Assembly (NCBI GenBank): GCA_017458625.1 | Contig: JAFTAH010000153.1 | Location: 1-35,283, forward strand | Reading direction: 5' to 3' | DNA from: Kiritimatiellia bacterium | GTDB taxonomy: Bacteria; Verrucomicrobiota; Kiritimatiellia; CAIQIC01; Lenti-01 | DNA: 35,283 nucleotides | Shown: piece by piece, positions 17,430 to 24,162 of the stretch | Numbering within the stretch: position 1 is the first letter of the stretch | How the letters are laid out: each line of letters starts with the position of its first letter | The notes under the pieces: model-generated | Told to the model about the DNA's origin: nothing | Database searches by the model: none | The model's input: only the letters and a program-made list of their open reading frames with translations | Made by a program: the position numbers and the translations under genes

Positions 17430-17734
17430 CGCGGTTCCATGAAAAGGATAGCCGGGCGGACGCAATGAATTGCGTCCCTCCCGCGCTGGGACACAACGGA
17501 AGGGTCGCAGTTTCCTGCGACCGACAGCCCAAGCCAATGCCCCCGAAACGGCAACAGATGCCTTGTCTCCGCTCTAGAGCGGATTAAGAAATACCGTAGC
17601 CACATTGGGAGGGCCCGGCTTCGTCCGGGCCGCAGTCCGTAGGACGCGAGAGGGACAATCCATGGGCGTGCCTTGCGCACGGCCGCGACGAAGCGCGGCC
17701 CTCCCAGAACGGCTACACTTTTTCTGAAATTGCT
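17430..17734. other. 305-bp convergent intergenic region with two hairpins and a MITE-like element
   Basis: No gene is seen. The convergent ends of the secreted-protein operon (+) and ispA (-) are separated by two perfect hairpins (17458-17477 and 17503-17522) and then by the CTAG-bounded element at 17574-17738. Confidence 0.7.
17458..17522. terminator. Pair of strong hairpins after the secreted-protein operon
   Basis: GGACGCAAT (17458-17466) pairs with ATTGCGTCC (17469-17477), a 9-bp perfect stem. GGTCGCAG (17503-17510) pairs with CTGCGACC (17515-17522) around TTTC. Neither has a T-run, so they may serve as mRNA 3' stabilisers or attenuating structures for two convergent transcripts instead of classic terminators. 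Confidence 0.45.
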
Positions 17735-17738
17735 CTAG
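17574..17738. mobile_element. MITE-like element copy 1, CTAG-bounded, 165 bp
   Basis: Both ends carry CTAG followed inward by AGC. The left 42 bases (17574-17615) and the reverse complement of the right 42 (17697-17738) agree at 31 positions by eye, including TGTAGCC/CGTAGCC and GGGAGGGCC blocks. Inside each arm is a further small hairpin (GGCCCGG-CTTCGT-CCGGGCC type). No coding sequence fits inside. A TA duplication within CTAG would fit IS630-like target choice, but this is an inference. The right CTAG forms the stop codon of the ispA gene on the minus strand. Confidence 0.75.
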
Positions 17739-18676
17739 TGCGTGCGGCGAAGGAGTGCCATGGGAAATGCTCGCAACGGCGCCAGGGCTTCCGGAGCAAG
17801 CTGGGCCTGGAGCGGGGAGAGGGTGTCAGCGGCCCGGACAGTGAGCTCTTCGAGACGCTGCCGCGCGGCGTCAAGTCCGAGCAAGGTGACCGCCGTCAGC
17901 TTGTGGTGGGCGGCATCGGCACCAGTGGACTTGCCCATCTGGGCGGAGGTGGCAGTGGCGTCGAGAATGTCGTCGGCGACTTGAAAAGCCTCGCCCAGGG
18001 CTTCGGCGTAGGCCGTCAGGGGGACCAGGTCGGCATCGCTGGCACCGGCGGCAAGCGCGCCCATGTGAAGGGGGGCCCGGAAGAGGTCTGCCGTCTTGTG
18101 GAGCTGGATGTAATGGAGGCGTTCGAGGGCTTCCTTCCGCGTAAGGTCGGCGGCGGGTTCGTCCACGTCGCCTGTGGCGAAGGTCAGCTTCTCGGATTCG
18201 AGGTCTTCCTGCTGGCCCCCCACGACGCCAAGGGAAGAGGCCGCCGCGGCAAGGGCGAGAACGACCTTGGCCGCGTTCTTGGGAGTCTGGGCGGCGAGCT
18301 GGAAGGCCAGGGCCTGGAGGGCGTCGCCGGCGAGGAGCGCAGTGGGGTAGTCGAAGGCCACGTGACAGGTGGGGCGTCCGCGGCGCAAGGTGTCGTCGTC
18401 CATGCAGGGGAGGTCGTCATGGATGAGCGTATAGGTGTGGAGGCACTCGATGGCCGCCGCCGGATACCGCAGGTCATCTAGCGGTGCGCCAAAGGCGAGT
18501 CCCGCCGCCACGCAGAGGGCGGGGCGCAACCGCTTGCCGCCCGCGAACAGCGAGTGGCGCATCGCGGCGTGCAACCTGGCGGGACGGGCACCAAGGGGGG
18601 GGACGAGGGCGTCGAGGGCGGATTCGACCCACACGCGGGTGTCGGCAAGGAAGTCGGGAAGAGAGAAGGGAGGCAT
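17735..18676 (-). CDS. ispA: Farnesyl/geranyl diphosphate synthase (polyprenyl synthetase)
   Basis: The 313-residue cytoplasmic enzyme condenses isopentenyl diphosphate with allylic diphosphates to make C15 (or C20) isoprenoid precursors for quinones and undecaprenyl carriers. Visible motifs are GGKRLRP (46-52), the first Asp-rich motif DDLPCMDDD (87-95) with the two-residue insertion typical of bacterial FPP synthases, Tyr82 at position -5, GGQQEDL (153-159), the HKTADLF helix (193-199) and the second Asp-rich motif DDILD (235-239). Tyr at -5 favours C15. The stop TAG lies inside the CTAG end of the adjacent MITE-like element, so the last residues may have been altered by its insertion. It follows glnS on the same strand after 57 bp; the ribosome site TAGGAA lies in a tandem repeat. 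Confidence 0.93.
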   Translation of the reverse strand: MPPFSLPDFLADTRVWVESALDALVPPLGARPARLHAAMRHSLFAGGKRLRPALCVAAGLAFGAPLDDLRYPAAAIECLHTYTLIHDDLPCMDDDTLRRGRPTCHVAFDYPTALLAGDALQALAFQLAAQTPKNAAKVVLALAAAASSLGVVGGQQEDLESEKLTFATGDVDEPAADLTRKEALERLHYIQLHKTADLFRAPLHMGALAAGASDADLVPLTAYAEALGEAFQVADDILDATATSAQMGKSTGADAAHHKLTAVTLLGLDAARQRLEELTVRAADTLSPLQAQLAPEALAPLRAFPMALLRRTH

Positions 18677-18683
18677 GGAAAGT

Positions 18684-18727
18684 TTCCTAGAGATTTCTAG
18701 ACTTCCTAGAGATTTCTAGTTTCCTGG
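18684..18727. repeat. Tandem 18-19 bp repeat carrying the ispA ribosome-binding site
   Basis: Two units (18684-18702 and 18703-18720) share TTCCTAGAGATTTCTAG, and a partial third TTCCTGG follows (18721-18727). On the minus strand each unit reads CTAGAAATCTCTAGGAA: a CTAGA/TCTAG dyad plus a Shine-Dalgarno-like AGGAA. The copy nearest ispA is placed correctly for its ATG at 18676. The repeat fills nearly the whole glnS-ispA gap. Confidence 0.8.
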
Positions 18728-18733
18728 ATGGGG

Positions 18734-20422
18734 TCACTTCTTCCAGAGGTCCTTGAGGGTGACGGTGCGGTTGAAGACGGGGGCGGTGGGGGTGGAGTCG
18801 GGGTCGGTGGCGAAGTAGCCGAGGCGCTCGAACTGCCAGTGATCGCCGGGCTTCGTGTCCAGCAGACTGGACTCGACGTGGGCGGTCACGGTCTTGAGCG
18901 AATCGGGATTGAGGTGGGTGGTGAAGTCGACGTCCTTGTCGGCGTCGGGCTCGGGCACGTTGAAGAGCCGGTCGTAGAGGCGCACGGTGGCCGTGGGCGC
19001 ATCGGCGGGCAGCCAGTGGATGGTGGCCTTCACCTTCAGGCCCGCGTCCATGGGGTCGAAGCGGCAGCGGAGGGCGGAGACGGTGCCGTCGGGGGCGTGG
19101 TCGACGCCCTCGCAGGTCAGGAAGCCGGCGTAGCGGATGCGGACGGCCTTGCCGGGGCTGAGGCGAAAGTACTTGGGCGGCGGCACCTCGGAGAAGTCCT
19201 CGCGCTCGATGAGGAGCGTCGGGGCCAGGGGGATGGAGCGCTCGCCGGCGGCGGGATCCTCGGGATTGACGGGGCCGGTGGCGGCGGCGGGTAGCGCTTC
19301 GGGATTGGTGATATGCACCGGCAGCGGGTCGAGCACGGCCATCGCGCGGCGGGCCGTGGCGTTCAGGCGGTCGCGGACGGCGTGCTCGAGGAGGGCGACG
19401 TCGGTCAGCGAGTCGTACTTGGTGATGCCCACGGTCTCGCAGAAGTCGCGGATGGCCTCGGGCGGCACGCCGCGGCGGCGCAGGCCGCAGAGCGTCGGCA
19501 TGCGGGGGTCGTCCCAGCCGCGCACCAGCTTTCGCTGCACCAGCTCCAGAAGCTTGCGCTTGCTCATGACGGTGTAGGTCAGCGACAGGCGCGCGAATTC
19601 GCGCTGCTGGCTGGGGAAGAGGCGGCAGTTCTCGATGACCCAGTCGTAGAGCGGGCGGTGAACCTCGAACTCGAGCGTGCAGAGCGAATGCGTGACCCCT
19701 TCGAGCGCATCCTCGATGGGGTGCGCGAAGTCGTACATGGGATAGATGCACCACTTGTCGCCGGTGTGGGGATGCGGCGTGTGGAGGATGCGGTAGATGA
19801 CCGGATCGCGCATGTGGAGGTTGGGGGAGGCCATGTCGATCTTCGCCCGCAGGACCCGCTCACCATCGGCGAACTCGCCGGCGCGCATCCGCTGGAAGAG
19901 GTCGAGGTTGACCTCGGGCGGCGTGTCGCGGTAGGGCGACGGGATGCCGGGGGCCGTCGGGACGCCGCGGTGCGTCTTCCACTCCTCGGGAGAAAGCGCG
20001 CAGACGTAGGCCTTGCCCTCGCGGATCAGCTGGCAGGCCAGCTCGTACATCTTGTCGAAGTAGTCCGACGCATAGTGGAAATGCTCGCCCCAGTCGAAGC
20101 CCAGCCAGCGCACGTCCTCCTTGATGGCGTTGGTGTACTCGACATCCTCGCGCGCGGGATTGGTGTCGTCCATGCGCAGATGGCATGCGCCGTCGTTCTC
20201 CAGCGCCATGCCGAAGTCCAGGCAAATCGCCTTCGCGTGGCCAATGTGGAGATAGCCGTTCGGCTCCGGCGGAAAGCGGGTGACCACCTTCCCCCCGTAC
20301 TTGCCCGACGCGTTGTCCGCCGCGATAAGCTCGCGGATGAAATGCATGTGGAGAGCAGCCCCCTCGTCGGCGGGCGAAGGAGCGGCAGCGGATGCGGAAG
20401 CAACAGAATTGGATTCGGACAT
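18734..20422 (-). CDS. glnS: Glutaminyl-tRNA synthetase
   Basis: The 562-residue class I enzyme charges tRNA-Gln with glutamine. The HIGH motif is in NGYLHIGHAK (His59-His62), with the surrounding PPEPNGYLHIGHAKAI typical of GlnRS and distinct from bacterial GluRS. KMSKS is present as VMSKR (285-289), followed by the C-terminal anticodon-binding beta barrels (RLSPGKAVRIRYAG). Residues 1-25 are a Ser/Ala-rich extension not found in E. coli GlnRS. The ATG at 20422 has GAGG (minus strand) about eight bases upstream and a good promoter just before it; the upstream open frame has no family similarity. Having glnS means this organism does not rely only on the GatCAB transamidation route for Gln-tRNA. 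Confidence 0.97.
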   Translation of the reverse strand: MSESNSVASASAAAPSPADEGAALHMHFIRELIAADNASGKYGGKVVTRFPPEPNGYLHIGHAKAICLDFGMALENDGACHLRMDDTNPAREDVEYTNAIKEDVRWLGFDWGEHFHYASDYFDKMYELACQLIREGKAYVCALSPEEWKTHRGVPTAPGIPSPYRDTPPEVNLDLFQRMRAGEFADGERVLRAKIDMASPNLHMRDPVIYRILHTPHPHTGDKWCIYPMYDFAHPIEDALEGVTHSLCTLEFEVHRPLYDWVIENCRLFPSQQREFARLSLTYTVMSKRKLLELVQRKLVRGWDDPRMPTLCGLRRRGVPPEAIRDFCETVGITKYDSLTDVALLEHAVRDRLNATARRAMAVLDPLPVHITNPEALPAAATGPVNPEDPAAGERSIPLAPTLLIEREDFSEVPPPKYFRLSPGKAVRIRYAGFLTCEGVDHAPDGTVSALRCRFDPMDAGLKVKATIHWLPADAPTATVRLYDRLFNVPEPDADKDVDFTTHLNPDSLKTVTAHVESSLLDTKPGDHWQFERLGYFATDPDSTPTAPVFNRTVTLKDLWKK

Positions 20423-20450
20423 GATGAACCTCGTGGGAAATGACGCGCGA

Positions 20451-20479
20451 AGAATACGCCGCCCCTCTCCCCCCGTCAA
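20451..20479 (-). promoter_or_regulatory. Strong candidate promoter of glnS
   Basis: On the minus strand TTGACG (20474-20479) and TATTCT (20451-20456) are separated by exactly 17 bp. The predicted start of transcription is near 20444, giving a leader of about 22 nt before the ATG at 20422. Confidence 0.65.
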
Positions 20480-20605
20480 GCAACCCGCGTCGATTCCTTC
20501 GACATCGACGCACGCATGCTTTTCCTTTTTTCCACCCCGTCCTTGTGGTATGTTGGTGGCGTATTGGACATTCACGTTTCCCCAGCCTGACCACTCAAGA
20601 TCCTC

Positions 20606-21061
20606 ATGAAATCTGCCCTGCCCCGTCTTGCCATTGGTGTCGCCGCCCTGCTGATGGCGACTTTGGTCGCGCTGGCCTTCCCGCCCCCCTCCATTCAGGT
20701 TCGCCCGCCGCCTCGTCGCCCGCCCAACGGCGTGGTGGTCTACCGCTGCGACACCTGCCATGCCGCCATCCAGGGCTACGGCTATGCCGTCGGCGGCAAG
20801 CACTATTGCGCCGACTGCCAGTATGCCGCCGCCCCCTCCCCCTACGTCTGCCCCTTCCCCTTTCGCTGCGAACGTTGCGGCATCCCCCTCCCCGTGCCCG
20901 GCTACTGCGAGGAATGCTGGCGCATCAAAACCCACACCGACGACTTCGGCTACGTCCTCCGGACCTGCCCCCGCTGCCAGCGCCGCTTCCGCGACTACGA
21001 CCCGCCCAACACCTCCCCGTTCTGCCCATCCTGCCTCGCCATCCCCCCCTCTGCTGAGTAG
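20606..21061 (+). CDS. Membrane-anchored protein with three predicted zinc ribbons
   Basis: The 151-residue product has an N-terminal hydrophobic helix (about 7-25), a Pro/Arg-rich spacer, and six CXXC pairs: C48/C51, C68/C71, C88/C91, C101/C104, C121/C124 and C140/C143. The spacing suits three successive zinc ribbons, the first resembling a LIM/TFIIS-like finger (YRCDTC...HYCADC). No catalytic site is visible. The divergent neighbour is glnS; azlC lies 237 bp downstream. If the helix is a signal anchor, the cysteine clusters would face the periplasm, which is unusual for zinc ribbons; if the protein is inverted, they face the cytoplasm. No ribosome site is obvious before the ATG at 20606. 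Function unknown. Confidence 0.82.
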   Translation: MKSALPRLAIGVAALLMATLVALAFPPPSIQVRPPPRRPPNGVVVYRCDTCHAAIQGYGYAVGGKHYCADCQYAAAPSPYVCPFPFRCERCGIPLPVPGYCEECWRIKTHTDDFGYVLRTCPRCQRRFRDYDPPNTSPFCPSCLAIPPSAE

Positions 21062-21153
21062 CTGCTCTCCTCTCTGGCGCGGAGGGGGACTCAATCACGG
21101 TTGGTCCCAACTGTCGGGGACAATGTGCCAATTTTCCCCGGGCTCCAATTGTC

Positions 21154-21182
21154 TCGACACCACCCCCCTCCCCCGCTACAAT
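21154..21182 (+). promoter_or_regulatory. Candidate promoter of azlCD
   Basis: TCGACA (21154-21159) and TACAAT (21177-21182) each match consensus at five of six positions and are separated by exactly 17 bp. The leader of about 110 nt to the azlC start consists mainly of the three-unit dyad repeat. Confidence 0.6.
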
Positions 21183-21200
21183 CCGCCCCCGCATCCCTCC

Positions 21201-21290
21201 GGAAACATGCTTCCATTGTCTGGAAAAAGTGTCGAAACACACTTCCATTGTCTGGAAAAAGTACCGAAACATGCTTCCATTGTCTGGGAA
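21201..21290. repeat. Three-unit dyad repeat, 32-bp period, in the azlC leader
   Basis: Cores TTCCATTGTCTGGAA lie at 21211-21225 and 21243-21257, with TTCCATTGTCTGGGA at 21275-21289, so the period is 32 bp. Between cores are AAAGTNNCGAAACANNC segments. This is the reverse orientation of the cluster at 6226-6420. The outermost unit at 21201 carries GGAAACATG, and the corresponding outer unit at 6395-6420 carries CTGTTTCCG, so the family has a recognisable end unit. Confidence 0.85.
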
Positions 21291-21298
21291 ACGTCCGC

Positions 21299-22054
21299 AT
21301 GCCCACCCCTGAAAAGCCATCCATCGCCCGCGCCGCCTTCGTGGCCTCGCTACCTGTCCTCATGGGCTACCTGTCCATGGGCTTCGCGGCGGGCGTGCTT
21401 CTGGCGGTCAAGACGGATCTCCCGGCCACCCCCTTCTGGGCCACCCTGACCTCGGGTGTCTGCATCTCGGGTGCCCTCCAGTTCCTGTTTGTCGACTGGA
21501 TTCAAAAGCTCGTTCCCCTGGCCACCGTCGCCCTGCTCACGCTCGCCCTCAACCTTCGCTACGCCATGTACGGCCTCGCGCTCCTCGGCCCCCTCCGCCG
21601 AGCCCCCTTCTGGGCCAAGGCCTACCTCGTCTGGGGTCTCACCGACGAAACCTATGCCCTCGAAACGGCCGCCCCCTATCCCCCCGGCCCCGCCCACCTC
21701 CGCTACTGTCTGCTGCTCACCCTCTTCGACCACCTCTACTGGATTGGTGGCGTCACCTTGGGGGCGCTCGCCGGGGCGGCCCTCCCCTTCGACACGCGCG
21801 GCATCGACTTCGCCATGACCGCCCTCTTCCTCGTCATCCTGACCGACCAGCTCCGGTCCGATCCCTTCGCGCGCATCCCCGCCGTTATCGCGCTTGTCGT
21901 CTCTGGCCTCGCCGCGCTTGGCCTTGGTGCCAGCCGGATGCTCGTCCCCACGATTGCTGTTCTCATTCCGCTCTTCCTGCTGCTGCGGCCGCTCCTCGCC
22001 CCCGCCGCCCGCCCCCAAGCCCCGGGTAAGTCCACGCCGGAGGTCCGCCCATGA
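21299..22054 (+). CDS. azlC: AzlC family branched-chain amino acid exporter, large subunit
   Basis: The 251-residue inner-membrane protein belongs to the AzlC/YgaZ family, which with AzlD/YgaH exports branched-chain amino acids and analogues. Hallmarks are the N-terminal LMGYLSMGFAAGVL helix, SGALQFLFVDW, LNLRYAMYG, and the WGLTDETYAL motif, followed by further membrane helices; about 6-7 hydrophobic segments can be counted. The ATG at 21299 lies in the last bases of the repeat cluster, and upstream in-frame sequence consists of repeat units and is unlikely to be translated. No clear ribosome site is present. The stop overlaps azlD as ATGA, so the two subunits are co-translated. Confidence 0.93.
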   Translation: MPTPEKPSIARAAFVASLPVLMGYLSMGFAAGVLLAVKTDLPATPFWATLTSGVCISGALQFLFVDWIQKLVPLATVALLTLALNLRYAMYGLALLGPLRRAPFWAKAYLVWGLTDETYALETAAPYPPGPAHLRYCLLLTLFDHLYWIGGVTLGALAGAALPFDTRGIDFAMTALFLVILTDQLRSDPFARIPAVIALVVSGLAALGLGASRMLVPTIAVLIPLFLLLRPLLAPAARPQAPGKSTPEVRP

Positions 22055-22401
22055 CCTTCACGCCCTCCGAAAACTACGTCCTGGTCCTGACCGCCACGGC
22101 CGGTGCCGTCACCATCCTTCTCCGCTCCGTCCCCTTCCTGCTCTTCGGCCACGCCCGCCGCCCGCCGCCCGCGTTCATCCCCTACCTAGGCCGCGTCCTC
22201 GCCCCCGCCTCCATCGCCATGCTGGTCGTCTACTGCTTTGCAACCTACTTCGCCGAACGCCCGCCGCTGGCCTACCCTTATGCCGCCCCCGAGCTGCTGG
22301 CCGGCACCCTGGCCGTCCTCCTCCAGTTTTGGCGCCGCAATCCCCTTCTCTCCATCATCGCCTCCACCGCCCTCTACATGCTCCTCCTCCACGTCTTCTA
22401 G
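22051..22401 (+). CDS. azlD: AzlD family branched-chain amino acid exporter, small subunit
   Basis: The 116-residue product is the usual size for AzlD/YgaH and has four hydrophobic helices. AzlD-type features include the early RSVPFLLFG segment, PPAFIPYLGRVLAPASIAML and the WRRNPLLSI motif near the end. It overlaps azlC by ATGA at 22051-22054, which supports a two-subunit exporter in the cytoplasmic membrane. Confidence 0.93.
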   Translation: MTFTPSENYVLVLTATAGAVTILLRSVPFLLFGHARRPPPAFIPYLGRVLAPASIAMLVVYCFATYFAERPPLAYPYAAPELLAGTLAVLLQFWRRNPLLSIIASTALYMLLLHVF

Positions 22402-22424
22402 GCGCCTGCGCCGTGTTTCCCGGC

Positions 22425-22453
22425 TTGCCCTCCCTTCTCCTTTGGAGTAGAGT
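22425..22453 (+). promoter_or_regulatory. Candidate promoter giving a nearly leaderless glyS transcript
   Basis: TTGCCC (22425-22430) and TAGAGT (22448-22453) are exactly 17 bp apart. The -10 ends only 9 bp before the ATG at 22463, so the mRNA would start within a few bases of the start codon. The only purine-rich ribosome-like sequence, GGAG at 22444-22447, is 15 bp from the ATG and lies within the promoter. Confidence 0.5.
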
Positions 22454-22462
22454 GCGCCCGCC

Positions 22463-24046
22463 ATGAACGAAAAGAAACTATCGATGGAGACCCTTGCCTC
22501 CCTTTGCAAGCGGCGCGGATTCATTTTCCAGTCCTCCGAACTCTACGGCGGCATCAACGGCTTCTGGGACTACGGCCCCCTCGGCTGCGAGCTCAAGCGC
22601 AACCTCAAGGAGGCCTGGTGGAAAGCCATGGTCCGCACCCGCGAGGACGTCGTCGGACTCGACGCCACCATTATCATGCACCCCGACATCTGGAAGGCCT
22701 CCGGCCACGCCGCCGGCTTCGCCGACCCGATGGTCGACTGCAAGGACTGCCGCAAGCGCTTCCGCGCCGACCAGCTCTGCGAGGAGCAGGGCAAGGCCCT
22801 CCTCAAGGAAGGCTCGAATTTCGCCCTCCCCGAGGGCGTGGTCTGCCCCGCCTGCGGCTCGAAGAACCTGACGCAGCCCCGCGCGTTCAACCTCATGTTC
22901 AAGACCTACGTCGGCCCCGTCGAGGACGATTCCGCCGTCGCCTGGCTCCGTCCCGAAACCGCGCAGGCCATCTTCGCGCAGTTCACGAACATCGCCGCCA
23001 CCTCGCGCCAGAAGGTCCCCTTCGGCATCGCGCAGATGGGCAAGTCGTTCCGCAACGAAATCAACCCGCGCAACTACACGTTCCGCTCCCGCGAGTTCGA
23101 GCAGATGGAGCTCGAGTTCTTCATCGCCCCCGACGAAGCCGTCGAGCTGCTCTGCGGGCACGTCGCCACGCTCGCCGACAACCCCGACCTCTCCGGCGCC
23201 CCGCAGCCCGACTGGGGCTGGGAGGTCTGGCACCGCTACTGGGTCGAGCAGCGCCTCGCGTTCTACCGCGCCATCGGCCTCCCCGAGGAATCCCTCCACC
23301 TCTACTGGCAGAAGGGCGACGAGCTCGCCCACTACGCCCGTGCGTGCGTAGACATCGAATACGCCTTCCCCTTCGGCGTCCAGGAGCTCGAAGGCATCGC
23401 CGCCCGCTCCGACTTCGACCTCACGCAGCACCAGACCCACTCCGGCAAGTCGCAGGAAGTCTTCGACGAGGCCCTCAAGAACGCCGTCAAGGCCAAGACC
23501 CCCGAAGAACTCGAGGCCTTCAGCCAAAAGACCGTCGCCGCCTGGACCGCCCGCGGCAAGACCGAAGAGGCCGCCCGCGCGTTCCTCGACAAGCTCTTCC
23601 AGGGCAAGTACATCCCGCACGTCATCGAACCCTCCGCCGGCGCCGACCGCCTTGCCCTCGCGTTGCTCTGCAACGCCTACGACGAGGAAACCCTCACCGA
23701 CGACAAGGGCAAGACCGACACCCGCACCGTCCTGCGCTTCCATCCCTCCGTCGCGCCCATCAAGGCCGCCGTCCTCCCTCTGGTGAAGAACCGCCCCGAG
23801 CTCTACGCCAAGGCCCGCGAAATCTTCGCCGCCCTCCAGCGCCGCTGGAACTGCTTCTGGGACGAATCCGGCGCCATCGGACGCCGCTACCGCCGCATGG
23901 ACGAAGCCGGCACCCCCTACTGCGTCACCGTCGACTTCCAGACCCTCGAAGATGGCACCGTCACCCTCCGCGACCGCGACTCCATGACCCAGGAACGCAT
24001 CTCCGTCCCCGACCTCCTGGCCAAGCTCGACGCCGCCATCGGCTGA
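22463..24046 (+). CDS. glyS: Glycyl-tRNA synthetase, homodimeric (eukaryote/archaeal-like) type
   Basis: The 527-residue class II enzyme attaches glycine to tRNA-Gly. It is the single-chain alpha2 type, not the alpha2beta2 GlyQ/GlyS type of many bacteria. Signature stretches are ELYGGINGFWDYGPLG near the start, LMFKTYVGP, the RPETAQAIF block, motif 2 SFRNEINPRNYTFRSREF, motif 3 PHVIEPSAGADRL and the anticodon-binding PSVAPIKAAVLPL. A zinc ribbon is present (CKDC...C, then CPACGS). In other family members the block usually reads RPETAQGIF and motif 3 EPSFG; here Ala replaces Gly and Phe, conservative changes. The gene is probably transcribed alone between its own promoter and a Rho-independent terminator. 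Confidence 0.97.
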   Translation: MNEKKLSMETLASLCKRRGFIFQSSELYGGINGFWDYGPLGCELKRNLKEAWWKAMVRTREDVVGLDATIIMHPDIWKASGHAAGFADPMVDCKDCRKRFRADQLCEEQGKALLKEGSNFALPEGVVCPACGSKNLTQPRAFNLMFKTYVGPVEDDSAVAWLRPETAQAIFAQFTNIAATSRQKVPFGIAQMGKSFRNEINPRNYTFRSREFEQMELEFFIAPDEAVELLCGHVATLADNPDLSGAPQPDWGWEVWHRYWVEQRLAFYRAIGLPEESLHLYWQKGDELAHYARACVDIEYAFPFGVQELEGIAARSDFDLTQHQTHSGKSQEVFDEALKNAVKAKTPEELEAFSQKTVAAWTARGKTEEAARAFLDKLFQGKYIPHVIEPSAGADRLALALLCNAYDEETLTDDKGKTDTRTVLRFHPSVAPIKAAVLPLVKNRPELYAKAREIFAALQRRWNCFWDESGAIGRRYRRMDEAGTPYCVTVDFQTLEDGTVTLRDRDSMTQERISVPDLLAKLDAAIG

Positions 24047-24063
24047 CGCCCTCTCCGCTCCCC

Positions 24064-24092
24064 GCCGGGCCGTTCGCGACCCGGCTTTTTTT
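24064..24092 (+). terminator. Rho-independent terminator of glyS
   Basis: GCCGGG (24064-24069) pairs with CCCGGC (24080-24085) around a 10-nt loop, followed directly by seven T (24086-24092), 17 bp after the glyS stop. Confidence 0.8.
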
Positions 24093-24162
24093 GCGCCGTC
24101 GTGCCGTTTCTGCCCTCTTTCGCCTTGCCTCCGCCCCCCCCTTCACGCAAACTCCTCTCGCC

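Noticed and set aside
21201..21290. CRISPR array
   Set aside because: The units are degenerate dyads with 32-bp period and no unique spacers between exact repeats; no cas genes nearby.
21101..21298. N-terminal extension of azlC
   Set aside because: Upstream codons come from the dyad repeat and the promoter and share nothing with the AzlC family; the ATG at 21299 gives the usual N-terminus.
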